DNA from: Lentzea sp033794685 | Lineage (GTDB): Bacteria > Actinomycetota > Actinomycetes > Mycobacteriales > Pseudonocardiaceae | Length of the DNA: 64,000 nucleotides | Reading direction: 5' to 3' (one strand) | Assembly: GCA_033794685.1 (NCBI GenBank) | Contig: JARAYZ010000002.1 | Part shown: positions 9,235 to 18,022 of the stretch, one piece after another | How the letters are laid out: each line of letters begins with the position of its first letter | Numbering within the stretch: position 1 is the first letter of the stretch | Made by a program: the position numbers and the translations under genes | Notes under the pieces: model-generated | Database searches by the model: none | What the model was told of the DNA's origin: nothing | What the model saw: only the letters and a program-made list of their open reading frames with translations

Positions 9235-9984
9235 TCAGCCGTAGCAGGCGCCGAACGAGATGTTGACCTGAGTCGAGGTGATGCTGCGGCCGTGCTCCGA
9301 CGCGACGAACGCGGCCACGTTGCCCACGTCGGCCATCGTCGCGGCGCGCTTGAGCGGCGAGGCGTCGAGGATGCTCTGCCTCGGAATCTCCATCTCGGGG
9401 ATGTCCGGGAAGGTGTCGATGATGCCGCCGGTCAGCAGCGTCACCGTGCGGACGCCGTGCGGTGCCAGCTCGACGGCCCACTGCTTGCGCAGCGACTCGA
9501 CGGCGTCGAAGCCGATTGTCACGTTGCCCATGCCGGGCAGGACGTTCGCGTGGTCCGAGCCGCCGAAGAACAGCAGCACGCCGGACTCCTGCTTCACCAT
9601 GTGCCGGGCCGCGGCCTTCGTGGTGATCAGGTGCGTGGTCAGGCTGCTGCCGACGGCCGCGACGAGGTCCGGCGTCGAGATGTCGGCGAGCGGCTGGAAG
9701 AGCCCCGCACTGGTGATGACGTTGACCGAGATGTCCACGCTGCCGGTCTTCTCCGCGACGGCGTCGATGTGGTCGTTGACCGCGGCGGCGTCCGTCGCGT
9801 CGACGACGGCCGTCTCGACCTGGCCGCCCGCCGCCCGGATCCGGTCCGCGACGGCTTCGAGCTTCGCGGGCGTCCGGCCGGCCAGGAAGACCCGCGCGCC
9901 CTGGGCCGCGAAGGCGTCGGCCATCGCGCCGCCGATCGAGCCACCGCCTCCGTAGATCACCGCGGTCTTGTTCTCCAGCAACAT
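9235..9984 (-). CDS. SDR-fold protein lacking the canonical YxxxK
   Basis: 249 aa. The N-terminal nucleotide motif is GGGGSIGGAMA (residues 12-22), with GRTPAKL as a cofactor-selecting loop and VDATD for the adenine pocket, as in short-chain dehydrogenases. In the catalytic segment, GMGNVTIGFDAVESLRKQ, the Tyr and Lys of the usual YxxxK appear as Val and Phe by my alignment on AVESL. The Ser region reads FFGGSDHAN. It may be a non-catalytic or altered-chemistry SDR. It follows the LAL regulator on the same strand after 101 bp and has a GGAG ribosome site. Confidence 0.8.
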   Translation of the reverse strand: MLLENKTAVIYGGGGSIGGAMADAFAAQGARVFLAGRTPAKLEAVADRIRAAGGQVETAVVDATDAAAVNDHIDAVAEKTGSVDISVNVITSAGLFQPLADISTPDLVAAVGSSLTTHLITTKAAARHMVKQESGVLLFFGGSDHANVLPGMGNVTIGFDAVESLRKQWAVELAPHGVRTVTLLTGGIIDTFPDIPEMEIPRQSILDASPLKRAATMADVGNVAAFVASEHGRSITSTQVNISFGACYG

Positions 9985-10085
9985 CTTCTTCTCCTTGTCG
10001 TCGGAGAAGAGGCTAGGACGGGACGGCGCCGGTCCACATCGGTCACGTGACTGGCGTGCGGGCGGTCAGGGTTCCGGCGGGTAAG

Positions 10086-12767
10086 TCATCCGAGGCCGAG
10101 TTGCGCCAGTTCGATCCGCTTGGTGACGCCCAGCTTGGGGTAGGCGCGGTACAGGTGGTGGCCGATCGTGCGCGGGCTCAGGAACAACTGGGCGGCGATC
10201 TCCTTGTTGCTCAGGCCGGCCGCCGCCAGCCGGACGACCTGCACCTCCTGCGGTGTCAGGTCCTTCAGCACGTCGACGGCGGCCGGTTCGACCGGACGTT
10301 CGCCGAGTTCGGCCGTGGCGCGTGCCTCCCAGGTCGACGCGCCGAGCCGGGCGAAACCGGCGAGCGCGGCGGCCAGTTCGGTTCTCGCCTCACCTCGGCG
10401 GCGTCTGCGGCGCAGCCATTCGCCGTAGAGCAACCGGGTCCTGGCCTCGTCGAACCGTCCGGTGGGCAGGTCGAGTGCCGCGCGGTACCGCTCCTCCGAG
10501 TCCTCGACCACGGCGTGGCAGCGGTGCGACAGCGCTGTCGCGACAGGACTGTCCACGTGCGAGGCCCAGTGGTCGAACGCCTCGAGGTGCTCGGTGACGC
10601 GGTCCGGGTCGCCGTCGCGGACCGCCGCCTCCACCAGGTCGGGGACGGCGCGGATCAGGAAGTCGTACCGGGCCGGGCCCGTGCACACGACGTGCAGCGC
10701 GTCGAACGCCGTCGCGTACCTCCCGGCGGCCAAGTCGAGCAGGCCGAGGCCCCAGTGCGTCATCGCGGTGGCCACGGCGTGCCGGTTCTCCAGCACCGGC
10801 AGCACCTCGGCGGCCAGTGTGCGGCACCGGGTCTCGTCGCCCGCCACCGCGGCCAGCCACACCGAGACCGACCGCAGCACGGCGACCTCCATGTCGAGGC
10901 CGAACTCGGTCCCGAGGGCGACCGCCTCGGCCAGACAGGTCTGCGCGGTCAGGAAGTCGCCGCGCAGGGCGTGGGCGAATGCGAGGATCTCCTGCGCGTA
11001 GGGGATCCACATCAAGGCCCCGGTGGCACGCGTCTCGGCCACCATCGTGTCCATCACCGCGATGGTCGCGGGGTCGTCGGCCAGCATCAAGCCGCTGAAC
11101 CCGGCGACGACCCGGTGCATGACGTCCTCACCGGGCAGGTGACCGATCTCCAGCACCGCGCGCAACGGCCCGGCGTCCGGCTGCCCGCTCAGCAGGGTGC
11201 CCCAGCTGCTCAGCGCATCGGCCGCCAGCCGCGACCGGGAGCCGGGCCGCAGGTCGAGACCCGCCAGCACGCGTCCGCCCTCCGTGACCAGGTCCAGTGC
11301 GCCCGCGTCCCGGCCGGCGCAGAGCATCTCGGTCAGCATGACGACGGCGCGTTCGGGGTCGCTGTCCGCGACCAGCCGCGCCGCCTGCGCCGCGAGTGCC
11401 GCGTCGGCCTCGGGCGACGTGCGTTCGTACTCGATCTGGCCGCGCAGCAGCGTCATGTCCGCGACGACGGCCGGATCTGCGGTCAGGGACGTGACCTCGA
11501 CGGCCAGCCGGGCCGCGCGGTCCGGTTTGCCCGCGTCGTAGGCGGCGAGCGCGGCCTTGGCGATGCGCCGCGCCTTCAGGTCGGGGTCCACGCTCAACCG
11601 CCCGGCGCGGTCGTACGCGGCGGACACGGCCATCGCCCCGCCCCGGCGCTCGGCCCGCAGCGCGGTGCGTTCGAGCTCGGCGGCGACCTCCTCGTCCGGT
11701 TCGGTGGTGGCGGCCGCCAGGTGCCAGGCCCGCCGGTCCGGGGTCGTCAGGGCGTCGGCGAACGCCCGGTGCACCGCGATCCGCTGGTGGTGGGTGGCGC
11801 ACTGGTAGGCGGCGGCGCGCACGAGCGGATGCCGGAACGTCAGCTCGTCCGTGACGCTGATCAGCCCCGCGCGTTCGGCCGGCTCCAGGTCGGCGGTGTC
11901 CGCGCCGACCGCGCGAGCCACCCGCAGCACGGTGTCCATCCCGGCGAACCGGTCGGCCGCGGCGACCAGCAGGATCGCCTGGGACGCCGGGGGAAGCCCG
12001 GTGATCTGCGCCCGGAACGCGTCCTGCACCCGCCTGGTGACCGGCAACGGCCCCACCTGGTGCGCGGGCTCGGCCCTGCCCTCGCGCTGGGCGGCCAGCC
12101 GGGCCGCGCCGAGTTCGAGCAACGCGAGCGGGTAACCGTCCGCCTCCTCCAGGACCCGTGCCCGCATCGGCGCCGTCAGCCCGGGGGAGTGCGCGTCCAG
12201 CAGCCCGGCCGCCGCGTCCGGCGAGAGGCGAGTGAGCCGCAGCTCCTCGACGCCCGGAGTCGGGAACGGGACGGCCGTGTCGCGAACGGCGAAGAGCATC
12301 ACCACCGGGTCGGCCTGGAACCGCCTCGCCGCGAACAGCAGGGCGTCCGACGAGCCGCGATCGAGCCACTGCGCGTCGTCCACCACGCACAACAACGGTC
12401 GCTCGGCCGCGAGTTCGGCGAGCAGCGTCAGCGTCGCCGCCCCGATCAGGAACGGCGTGGCCGTGTCGTCGCTCAGCCCGAACGCGCCGCGCAACGCGGC
12501 GGCCTGCGGCGCGGGCAGCACGTCGAGCCGGTCCAGGTAGGGGTAGAGCAGCAGGTGCAGCGCGCCGAACGCCAGCTCGGCCTCGGACTCGATGCCGACG
12601 CCGCGCAGCACGCGCATGTCCCCGGCGCCCGCCACGGCGTGGTCGAGCAGCGCGGACTTGCCGATGCCCGCGTCACCCCGGACCACCAGCGCGGCGCTGC
12701 TCCCGGACACCGCGTCCCGCAGCAGCCGTTCGACGTGGGTCCGTTCGCCATCCCGGCCGACCAACAT
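10086..12767 (-). CDS. LuxR-family large ATP-binding (LAL) transcriptional regulator
   Basis: 893 aa, usual for LAL regulators. The N-terminus is an AAA/STAND-type ATPase with Walker A GDAGIGKS (residues 27-34) and Walker B LLCVVDDAQWLD near 120. The middle is helical and repeat-rich, TPR-like. The last 60 residues form a LuxR helix-turn-helix: LTPQEVQVVRLAAAGLSNKE, then LFLSPRTIGHHLYRAYPKLG. These proteins activate nearby genes in response to a small-molecule or protein signal. The likely target is the SDR gene 101 bp downstream, or its own promoter. Confidence 0.88.
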   Translation of the reverse strand: MLVGRDGERTHVERLLRDAVSGSSAALVVRGDAGIGKSALLDHAVAGAGDMRVLRGVGIESEAELAFGALHLLLYPYLDRLDVLPAPQAAALRGAFGLSDDTATPFLIGAATLTLLAELAAERPLLCVVDDAQWLDRGSSDALLFAARRFQADPVVMLFAVRDTAVPFPTPGVEELRLTRLSPDAAAGLLDAHSPGLTAPMRARVLEEADGYPLALLELGAARLAAQREGRAEPAHQVGPLPVTRRVQDAFRAQITGLPPASQAILLVAAADRFAGMDTVLRVARAVGADTADLEPAERAGLISVTDELTFRHPLVRAAAYQCATHHQRIAVHRAFADALTTPDRRAWHLAAATTEPDEEVAAELERTALRAERRGGAMAVSAAYDRAGRLSVDPDLKARRIAKAALAAYDAGKPDRAARLAVEVTSLTADPAVVADMTLLRGQIEYERTSPEADAALAAQAARLVADSDPERAVVMLTEMLCAGRDAGALDLVTEGGRVLAGLDLRPGSRSRLAADALSSWGTLLSGQPDAGPLRAVLEIGHLPGEDVMHRVVAGFSGLMLADDPATIAVMDTMVAETRATGALMWIPYAQEILAFAHALRGDFLTAQTCLAEAVALGTEFGLDMEVAVLRSVSVWLAAVAGDETRCRTLAAEVLPVLENRHAVATAMTHWGLGLLDLAAGRYATAFDALHVVCTGPARYDFLIRAVPDLVEAAVRDGDPDRVTEHLEAFDHWASHVDSPVATALSHRCHAVVEDSEERYRAALDLPTGRFDEARTRLLYGEWLRRRRRRGEARTELAAALAGFARLGASTWEARATAELGERPVEPAAVDVLKDLTPQEVQVVRLAAAGLSNKEIAAQLFLSPRTIGHHLYRAYPKLGVTKRIELAQLGLG

Positions 12768-12807
12768 GGCCCGAGAGCCTAGGCCCTGTCCTGCGAGTCT
12801 CGTCGGC

Positions 12808-12852
12808 CGACAGCGACGGTTGAGGGCCCCGGAGACGGCACCGCCGCGACGC
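12808..12852. repeat. second copy of the 9098-9142 repeat arm
   Basis: A direct copy of the left arm at 9098-9142: the 31 bp from GAGGGCCCC through CCGCGACGC differ at one base. It lies upstream of the LAL regulator and, unlike the first copy, has no complementary arm beside it. Confidence 0.6.
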
Positions 12853-12860
12853 CGGATCCG

Positions 12861-12892
12861 GTGGACGCGCCGCAGCGGCTCGGCGCGTCCAC
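12861..12892 (-). terminator. 12-bp perfect stem downstream of the Cys-rich protein gene
   Basis: GTGGACGCGCCG and CGGCGCGTCCAC pair perfectly around an 8-nt loop, 14 bases past the stop of the gene ending at 12906. There is no U-tract, as is common in high-GC actinobacteria. Confidence 0.55.
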
Positions 12893-12905
12893 TGTGGACA
12901 GCGCG

Positions 12906-13334
12906 TCAGCGGGTCAGGCGGTACCGCCACGCCAGGCCGGACGTGCTGCACCCGGTCGTCCGCTCGGACGCCGTGTACGTCCAGCCGCTCGGCACCGTGC
13001 ACGCCCAGAGGCCGACCGCCGGCGTGCGGAGGCGGTAGCGCGGGCCCATGCCGCTGGTGGAGCACGAGGTCGACCGGTCGACCGTGTCGTAGGTGTAGCC
13101 CTGGGGCAGCAGACACGCCACCAGCAGGTCGGCGGGCTGTCTCACGTTGTAGCGCGGCATGAAGCCGCTACCGCAGGTGCTCACGACCCGTTCCACGCGG
13201 TCGTAGGTGTGGCCGGCCGGGACGCTGCACATCCAGCCCTCGGCGGCCGAGGCGGGCGCGGCGACGGCGGTCACCGCATCCGCGGCGAACAGACCTGCCA
13301 GCAGCACGGCGCGCAGGTTCGACAAGAGTGACAT
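12906..13334 (-). CDS. secreted Cys-rich protein of three internal repeats
   Basis: 142 aa from ATG 13334, which has GAGGAG six bases ahead. A signal peptide (MSLLSNLRAVLLAGLFAADA...ASAAE) is followed by three repeats of about 35 residues: WMCSVPAGHTYDRVE..., VACLLPQGYTYDTVD... and WACTVPSGWTYTASE.... Each closes with a second Cys and an RY pair (PRYNVR, PRYRLR, WRYRL). Six Cys in three equal units suggest one disulphide per repeat. I do not recognise a named family. It lies between a regulator gene and a two-component system and has its own terminator. Confidence 0.82.
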   Translation of the reverse strand: MSLLSNLRAVLLAGLFAADAVTAVAAPASAAEGWMCSVPAGHTYDRVERVVSTCGSGFMPRYNVRQPADLLVACLLPQGYTYDTVDRSTSCSTSGMGPRYRLRTPAVGLWACTVPSGWTYTASERTTGCSTSGLAWRYRLTR

Positions 13335-13421
13335 CGGAACTCCTCGTGGGGGACTCGGCGGCGTGAGAACGATCATGCTCGCCGCGCGGGCCCCGCACCT
13401 CAGACCAAAGTCTGACCCGGC

Positions 13422-14075
13422 TCAGAGCAGTTCGGCGTCGTGCACGCGGCGGGCGACCTGCACCCGGTTGGTCGCGCCGAACTTCACGAACACGTTGCCC
13501 ACGTGGGTCTTCACCGTCGCCACGCCCATGTGCAGGGCGCGCGCGATCTCCTGGTTCGTCAGGCCGTCGCTGATCGACAGGGCGACGGCGCGCTCCCGGT
13601 CGGTGAGGCTCGCGAGCAGGGCGCGGGCGGCCTGCTGCCGGGTGTTCGGGCGGATGGCCGCGGCGATGACGCGGTTCGTGACGCTCGGGGACAGCGCCGG
13701 TTCTCCCGCCGCGACCCGGCGGACGGCGGCCACCACGTCCTCGGGCACGGTGTCCTTCAACAGGAATCCGTTCGCACCGGCTCGTAGCGCGGCCAGCACC
13801 AGCTCGTCGGTGTCGAAGGTGGTCAGGATCAGGATGCGCGACGGGGTTCCCCTCTCGCGCAACCGGATGGTGGCCCGCACGCCGTCCATCCGCGGCATCC
13901 GGACGTCCATCAGCACGACGTCGGGCAGGTCGCGGGCCGTCAGGTCCAGGGCCTCCTGGCCGTCGGCCGCCTCGCCGACCACGAGCACGTCGCTCGCGCC
14001 GCCGAGGACCGTGCGCAGTCCGGCGCGCACCTGGGCGTCGTCGTCGACCACGAGGACCCTGATCACGCCGGCCAC
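13422..14075 (-). CDS. NarL/FixJ-type response regulator
   Basis: 217 aa. The receiver domain has DDD at the N-terminus, phospho-acceptor Asp in VVLMDVRMPRMDG (near residue 57), Thr in ILTTFD and Lys in LLKD. The output domain is a LuxR helix-turn-helix: LTDRERAVALSISDGLTNQE and ALHMGVATVKTHVGNVFVKF. The start overlaps the kinase stop by 13 bp. It should bind DNA once phosphorylated by the upstream kinase. Targets are unknown; the divergent and adjacent secreted-protein gene is a candidate. Confidence 0.92.
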   Translation of the reverse strand: MAGVIRVLVVDDDAQVRAGLRTVLGGASDVLVVGEAADGQEALDLTARDLPDVVLMDVRMPRMDGVRATIRLRERGTPSRILILTTFDTDELVLAALRAGANGFLLKDTVPEDVVAAVRRVAAGEPALSPSVTNRVIAAAIRPNTRQQAARALLASLTDRERAVALSISDGLTNQEIARALHMGVATVKTHVGNVFVKFGATNRVQVARRVHDAELL

Positions 14076-15250
14076 GGCAGCTCCGCCCGCACCTCGAAGG
14101 CCTGGTCCCGGACCCCGGACGTCAGCGTGCCGCCCGCGAGGACGGCGCGTTCGGTGAGGCCGAGCAGCCCGACACCGGGTGGCGACGGCGTCTCGGGCAC
14201 GCTGCCGATCGGGTTGCGCACGTCCAGCACCAGCACGGTTCCCGCCCTTCCGGAGACCCGGACGTCCACCGCCGCACCGGATGCGTGCTTGCGGGCGTTG
14301 GTGAGCGACTCCTGCACGATCCGGAAACCGGTGCGCGACAACACTTCCGGCACCGAGGCGAGTGATCCGGACAGGCCGGAGGTGTCCAGGGTGACGACGC
14401 CACCGGCCTCGCGGACGTCGGAGAGCAGCGCGGTCAGCTCCGCCAGCGACGGGGCGAGCGGGTCGTCCCCGTCGTCACGCAGCACGCCGAGCACCTCACG
14501 CAACTCCGTCAGCGCCAGCCGGGCGTTGCCGTGGATGATCGACGCCGTCTCCGCCGCGTGCTCCCGGGTCAGGTCGTCGCGGTACGTCAGGGCCCCGGCG
14601 TGCAGTGCCACCAACGAGATCCGGTGCGTCAGGACGTCGTGCATCTCGCGGGCGATCCGGGTGCGTTCGGCGTCGCGGACGGCGCGCACGGCCAGCACCT
14701 GCTCCCGTTCGGCGGTCAACGCCCGCTGGCGCAACGCCTCCGCCAGGTCGCGCCGCGTCCCGATGTAGCACCCCGCGGCCACGGCGGCGACGAAGAGCGC
14801 CGACCCGAGCAGCATGTTGATCGTGACGACGGACGGCGTGACCCGGAGGCCGACGGCGTACGGCGCGTAGACCACGGTGCCGACGAACAGCGAAACCAAC
14901 CACACCGCACCGGTGAGCGCGATCCACGACCGACGGCGGGAGTTCGCCATCGTCGCCATCGTGATCAGCGCCGAGCCGAAGCTCGACACGGAGACGGCGA
15001 TCGGCGCGGCCGTGAGGCAGGCGATCGCGAGCGGGTACCGGCGGCGCAACGGCAGCGGGCCCAGCGTGCCGAACCCGATCACCGCGTCGAGCCCGAGCGT
15101 CGTGACGACGACGTCCGGGTACCGGGCCATGTGCGACGTCGTGACCAGCCAGGAGGCCATCGCACCCCAGACGAGGGCACCACCGGCGGTCGCCGTGGCG
15201 TCGGTTCCGAAGCGCTGCCACCGGCGCGGAACGGGCGGATCATGGAGCAC
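14063..15250 (-). CDS. NarL-type sensor histidine kinase
   Basis: 395 aa. Several hydrophobic helices fill residues 20-165, then a coiled linker (RQRALTAEREQVLAV). The HisKA_3 dimerisation box is RTRIAREMHDVLTHRISLV, with His near residue 202. The ATPase part includes QESLTNARKHASG (N box) and GVGLLGLTERA (G box). The start is GTG 15250. It is cotranscribed with the response regulator downstream and probably with the membrane protein upstream, 9 bp away. The sensed signal cannot be read from the sequence. Confidence 0.9.
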   Translation of the reverse strand: MLHDPPVPRRWQRFGTDATATAGGALVWGAMASWLVTTSHMARYPDVVVTTLGLDAVIGFGTLGPLPLRRRYPLAIACLTAAPIAVSVSSFGSALITMATMANSRRRSWIALTGAVWLVSLFVGTVVYAPYAVGLRVTPSVVTINMLLGSALFVAAVAAGCYIGTRRDLAEALRQRALTAEREQVLAVRAVRDAERTRIAREMHDVLTHRISLVALHAGALTYRDDLTREHAAETASIIHGNARLALTELREVLGVLRDDGDDPLAPSLAELTALLSDVREAGGVVTLDTSGLSGSLASVPEVLSRTGFRIVQESLTNARKHASGAAVDVRVSGRAGTVLVLDVRNPIGSVPETPSPPGVGLLGLTERAVLAGGTLTSGVRDQAFEVRAELPWPA

Positions 15251-15259
15251 GACCGCAGC

Positions 15260-15808
15260 CTACGGAGCCGTCGGCGGCGCCGGTTCCGACCTTCGGTGGA
15301 GGCGGGAGGTGGTCGCCGGTGGTACCTCGTCCGCCCGGAAGACCTGCCGGACGACACCGATCCACCAGAGGAACGTGAGCGCGATGACGGTGGGGTTCTT
15401 CAGGAACAGGAGCACCGCGAGGTAGGTCTGCCGGGCCTGAGGAGGCAGCAGCGCCGAGACCACGTGCTCCGCCAGCACCTCGAAGACGGCGAACGCCACG
15501 CCGAGGAAGACGACCTGCCACACCAGGCTGGGCCAGTGCCGGCGCGCGAACTCGCGGCCGGCGTTCCAGGTCAGCCGCAGCCCGGCCGTGGCGATCCGCC
15601 ACACGAGCACCACGAGCAGGATCCGGACCGCCAGCACGACGACCTCGGAGGCCGTGGCGAGCGCGGGGTCGATCTCGTCCGTCCAGTTCACGGTGACCAG
15701 CCGCTGGACCGAGGCGATCGACGACAGTCCGGCCACCAGCCAGAAGTGGTGGAGGTAGCACTGCCACGTCCATCTCGGCACCTCGAGTGCCACCTTCAAC
15801 TCGCTCAC
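15260..15808 (-). CDS. membrane protein of unknown function, upstream of kinase
   Basis: 182 aa with about three or four hydrophobic helices (ASEVVVLAVRILLVVLVW, WQVVFLGVAFAVFEVL, PTVIALTFLWWIGVV) and a basic, Pro-rich tail. No family is recognised. The GTG start has GAGGGGG ahead. Only nine bases separate it from the kinase gene, so it may be part of the sensing system. It is divergent from a MarR regulator across an AT-rich 77-bp gap and may be that regulator's target. Confidence 0.75.
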   Translation of the reverse strand: MSELKVALEVPRWTWQCYLHHFWLVAGLSSIASVQRLVTVNWTDEIDPALATASEVVVLAVRILLVVLVWRIATAGLRLTWNAGREFARRHWPSLVWQVVFLGVAFAVFEVLAEHVVSALLPPQARQTYLAVLLFLKNPTVIALTFLWWIGVVRQVFRADEVPPATTSRLHRRSEPAPPTAP

Positions 15809-15846
15809 GGTTCCCCCTCGATACTTCAGTCAACTTAACAATTTAG

Positions 15847-15860
15847 TTCAGTGTACTGAA
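15847..15860. promoter_or_regulatory. MarR operator candidate
   Basis: TTCAGT and ACTGAA flank two bases in the AT-rich gap between the membrane protein gene and the MarR gene. A further TTCAGT half site sits at 15825-15830. MarR proteins usually bind AT-rich palindromes in their own divergent promoters. Confidence 0.5.
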
Positions 15861-15885
15861 ATGTCTGCTGAGGTAAAGTGGCCGC

Positions 15886-16320
15886 GTGGAAGGTCGAGAC
15901 GCCGGACGTGAGCTGAGCACCGCCGTGGTGGCGTTCCACGAGGCTGTGGGCGCGAGCCTCGGGGTGACGGCCGTCGACCAGCGCGCGCTGGCCGTGATCA
16001 TGGGCGCCGGGTCGGTGTCGGCGGGGGAGCTGGCCAGGGAGATCGGCCTGACGCCCGGCGCGGTCACGGGAGTGGTCGACCGCCTCGCGCGGGCCGGGCT
16101 CGCACGCCGCGAACCGCACCCGGAGGACCGCCGCCGGCTCGTGATCACGGCGACTCCCGGCGCGTTCGGGGACACCTTCGCCGGACTGGGCAAGGCGATG
16201 GCCGAGTTGACCGAGCGTTACTCGCCGGCCGAGCAGGCGGCGATCGGTGACTGGGTGACGAGGACGATCGAGGTGCTGCGCGAGCAGACCCGGATCCTCA
16301 ACACCCGGTCGCGCTCGTAG
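15886..16320 (+). CDS. MarR-family transcriptional regulator
   Basis: 144 aa. The winged helix-turn-helix is clear: SAGELAREIGLTPGAVTGVV is the recognition region, and LARREPHPEDRRRLVITAT is the wing, with the DxR signature of the family. The GTG at 15886 is the start that leaves the operator-like palindrome outside the gene. It probably represses itself and the divergent membrane protein/kinase/regulator genes. Confidence 0.88.
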   Translation: MEGRDAGRELSTAVVAFHEAVGASLGVTAVDQRALAVIMGAGSVSAGELAREIGLTPGAVTGVVDRLARAGLARREPHPEDRRRLVITATPGAFGDTFAGLGKAMAELTERYSPAEQAAIGDWVTRTIEVLREQTRILNTRSRS

Positions 16321-16469
16321 GTCCTCCGCCCCTCGCCCTGCCGGCTCCTGACTGTCACCAGTCGAAACGCGCGGGTGGTCGTCCGCGTGCGGCTCGCTCT
16401 AGTACGCCCCGAGCCACCCCTGCTGAAGTATCCAAACGACTACTGACAGATAACCCGAATCGAGATGCA

Positions 16470-17378
16470 ATGGACAAGGCATCCGTCGCGCGCTTCCTGC
16501 TGCTGGCGCTGCTGTGGGGAAGCAGCTTCACCTTCATCAAGGTGTCCCTCGAAGGTCTGACACCGGGACAACTCGTACTCAGCAGACTCGTCCTCGGCGC
16601 GGCGGTGCTGCTCTCGATCGCGGCCGTCCGCAAGGTCACCCTGCCACGCTCCGTGCAGGTCTGGGGCCACATCGCGGCCGCCGGCCTGTTCGGCAACGTG
16701 ATCCCGTTCCTCCTGCTGTCCTACGGCGAGAAGACCACCGGCGCGGGCATCGCGGGCGTCCTGATCGGCGCCACCCCGCTGCTGACGCTGGCGCTCGCCA
16801 CGGCCGCGTTGCCGACCGAGCGGGCGACGTCCCGCAAGGCGATCGGCCTGGCACTGGGCTTCGTCGGCGTGGTGTTGCTGATCGGGCCGTGGCACGAGTC
16901 GCTCGGCTCGCTCAGCGGGCGGATGGCGTGCTTCGGCGCGGCCGTCAGCTACGCGATCGGCTTCGTGTACGTGCGGAAGTACCTGTCGCCACTGGGTTTG
17001 GCGCCGCTGGCGCTGGCCGCGTCGCAGCTCGTGTCGGCGGCGGTGCTGCAGGCGCTCGTGACGCCGTTCCTCGCCTGGCGCACGCCGGACTTCACCGGGC
17101 CCGTGACGCTCAGCATCGTGCTGCTCGGCCTGCTCAGCACCGGCCTGGCGTACGTGCTCTACTTCCGCCTCATCGGTGACGTCGGCGCGACCACGGCCTC
17201 CGCGGTCAACTACGTGGTGCCGGTGTTCGCGGTGCTCGTCAGCGTGTTGTTCCTCGGTGAGCACGTGACGTGGAACCTCCTGGCCGGTGGCCTGGTGGTG
17301 CTCGTCGGCGTGGCCTACGCGGAGAACCGGGTGGGGCAGCTGCGCAAGGAGAAGGACACCGCGGGAGCGGTCCGGTGA
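16470..17378 (+). CDS. EamA/DMT-family transporter
   Basis: 302 aa with ten predicted hydrophobic helices in two repeated five-helix halves, as in the drug/metabolite transporter superfamily. The first half begins FLLLALLWGSSFTFIKVSLE and the second GRMACFGAAVSYAIGFVYVRK. E. coli EamA exports O-acetylserine and cysteine. Here the stop overlaps the start of a serine acetyltransferase gene, so export of a cysteine-pathway thiol or precursor is a reasonable inference, not shown by the sequence. Confidence 0.87.
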   Translation: MDKASVARFLLLALLWGSSFTFIKVSLEGLTPGQLVLSRLVLGAAVLLSIAAVRKVTLPRSVQVWGHIAAAGLFGNVIPFLLLSYGEKTTGAGIAGVLIGATPLLTLALATAALPTERATSRKAIGLALGFVGVVLLIGPWHESLGSLSGRMACFGAAVSYAIGFVYVRKYLSPLGLAPLALAASQLVSAAVLQALVTPFLAWRTPDFTGPVTLSIVLLGLLSTGLAYVLYFRLIGDVGATTASAVNYVVPVFAVLVSVLFLGEHVTWNLLAGGLVVLVGVAYAENRVGQLRKEKDTAGAVR

Positions 17379-18016
17379 ACCCCGGGGCGCTGCTCCGCGT
17401 GATCACCGCCGACCTCGACATGGTCATGGACCGCGACCCGTCGATCCTGTCGCGCAGCGAGGCGTTGCTGCACCCGACGGTCATCGCGCTCTGGGGCCAC
17501 CGCGTGTCGCACGAGTTGCACCTGCGGGGACATCGGCGCAGCGCCCGGCTGGTCATGGTCGTCGCCAGACTGCTGACCGGGGGCATTGAAATCCACCCCG
17601 GCGCGACGATCGGCCGCGGTTTCTTCATCGACCACGGCGCGGGCGTGGTGATCGGCGAGACGGTCGTCATCGGCGACGACGTCACGATCTTCCACCAGGT
17701 GACGCTCGGCGCGGTCGGCTGGTGGCACGACAACCAGCGGCCGGAGGGCTCGCGGCGGCACCCGAAGCTCGGCGACCGGGTCGTCGTCGGGGCCAACGCG
17801 ACGATCCTCGGCCCGGTCACCATCGGCCACGACTCGGTGGTGGGTGCCCAGGCGCTCGTCATCCGGGACGTGCCGGCGGACTCCCGCGTGCTGGCGCCGT
17901 TCTCCATCCCGAACCTGAGGTCGAGCCGCAGCGTCGCGAAGGCGGCCAGGCCTCGTCAGTCCGTCGTGGTCGCGGGGCAGAAGCACAAGGGAGCGGCCGT
18001 CTTCCCCAGCTGGTGA
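17375..18016 (+). CDS. cysE: serine O-acetyltransferase
   Basis: 213 aa. A helical N-terminus (DLDMVMDRDPSILSRSEALL) is followed by the left-handed beta-helix: IEIHPGATIGRGFFIDHGAG, VVIGETVVIGDDVTIFHQVT, then GDRVVVGANATILGPVTIG. His in IDHGAG and the WHDNQRPEGSRRHPKLGD loop match the acetyl-CoA/serine active site of CysE. It makes O-acetylserine for cysteine synthesis. The GTG start is inside the stop of the transporter gene (GTGA). The basic C-terminal tail is longer than in short EpsC forms. Confidence 0.9.
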   Translation: MNPGALLRVITADLDMVMDRDPSILSRSEALLHPTVIALWGHRVSHELHLRGHRRSARLVMVVARLLTGGIEIHPGATIGRGFFIDHGAGVVIGETVVIGDDVTIFHQVTLGAVGWWHDNQRPEGSRRHPKLGDRVVVGANATILGPVTIGHDSVVGAQALVIRDVPADSRVLAPFSIPNLRSSRSVAKAARPRQSVVVAGQKHKGAAVFPSW

Positions 18017-18022
18017 CGTCGG

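Noticed and set aside
12861..12892. Perfect stem considered as an operator for the LAL regulator
   Set aside because: Its place just past the stop of the Cys-rich protein gene and its 12-bp stem with a short loop fit a terminator better.
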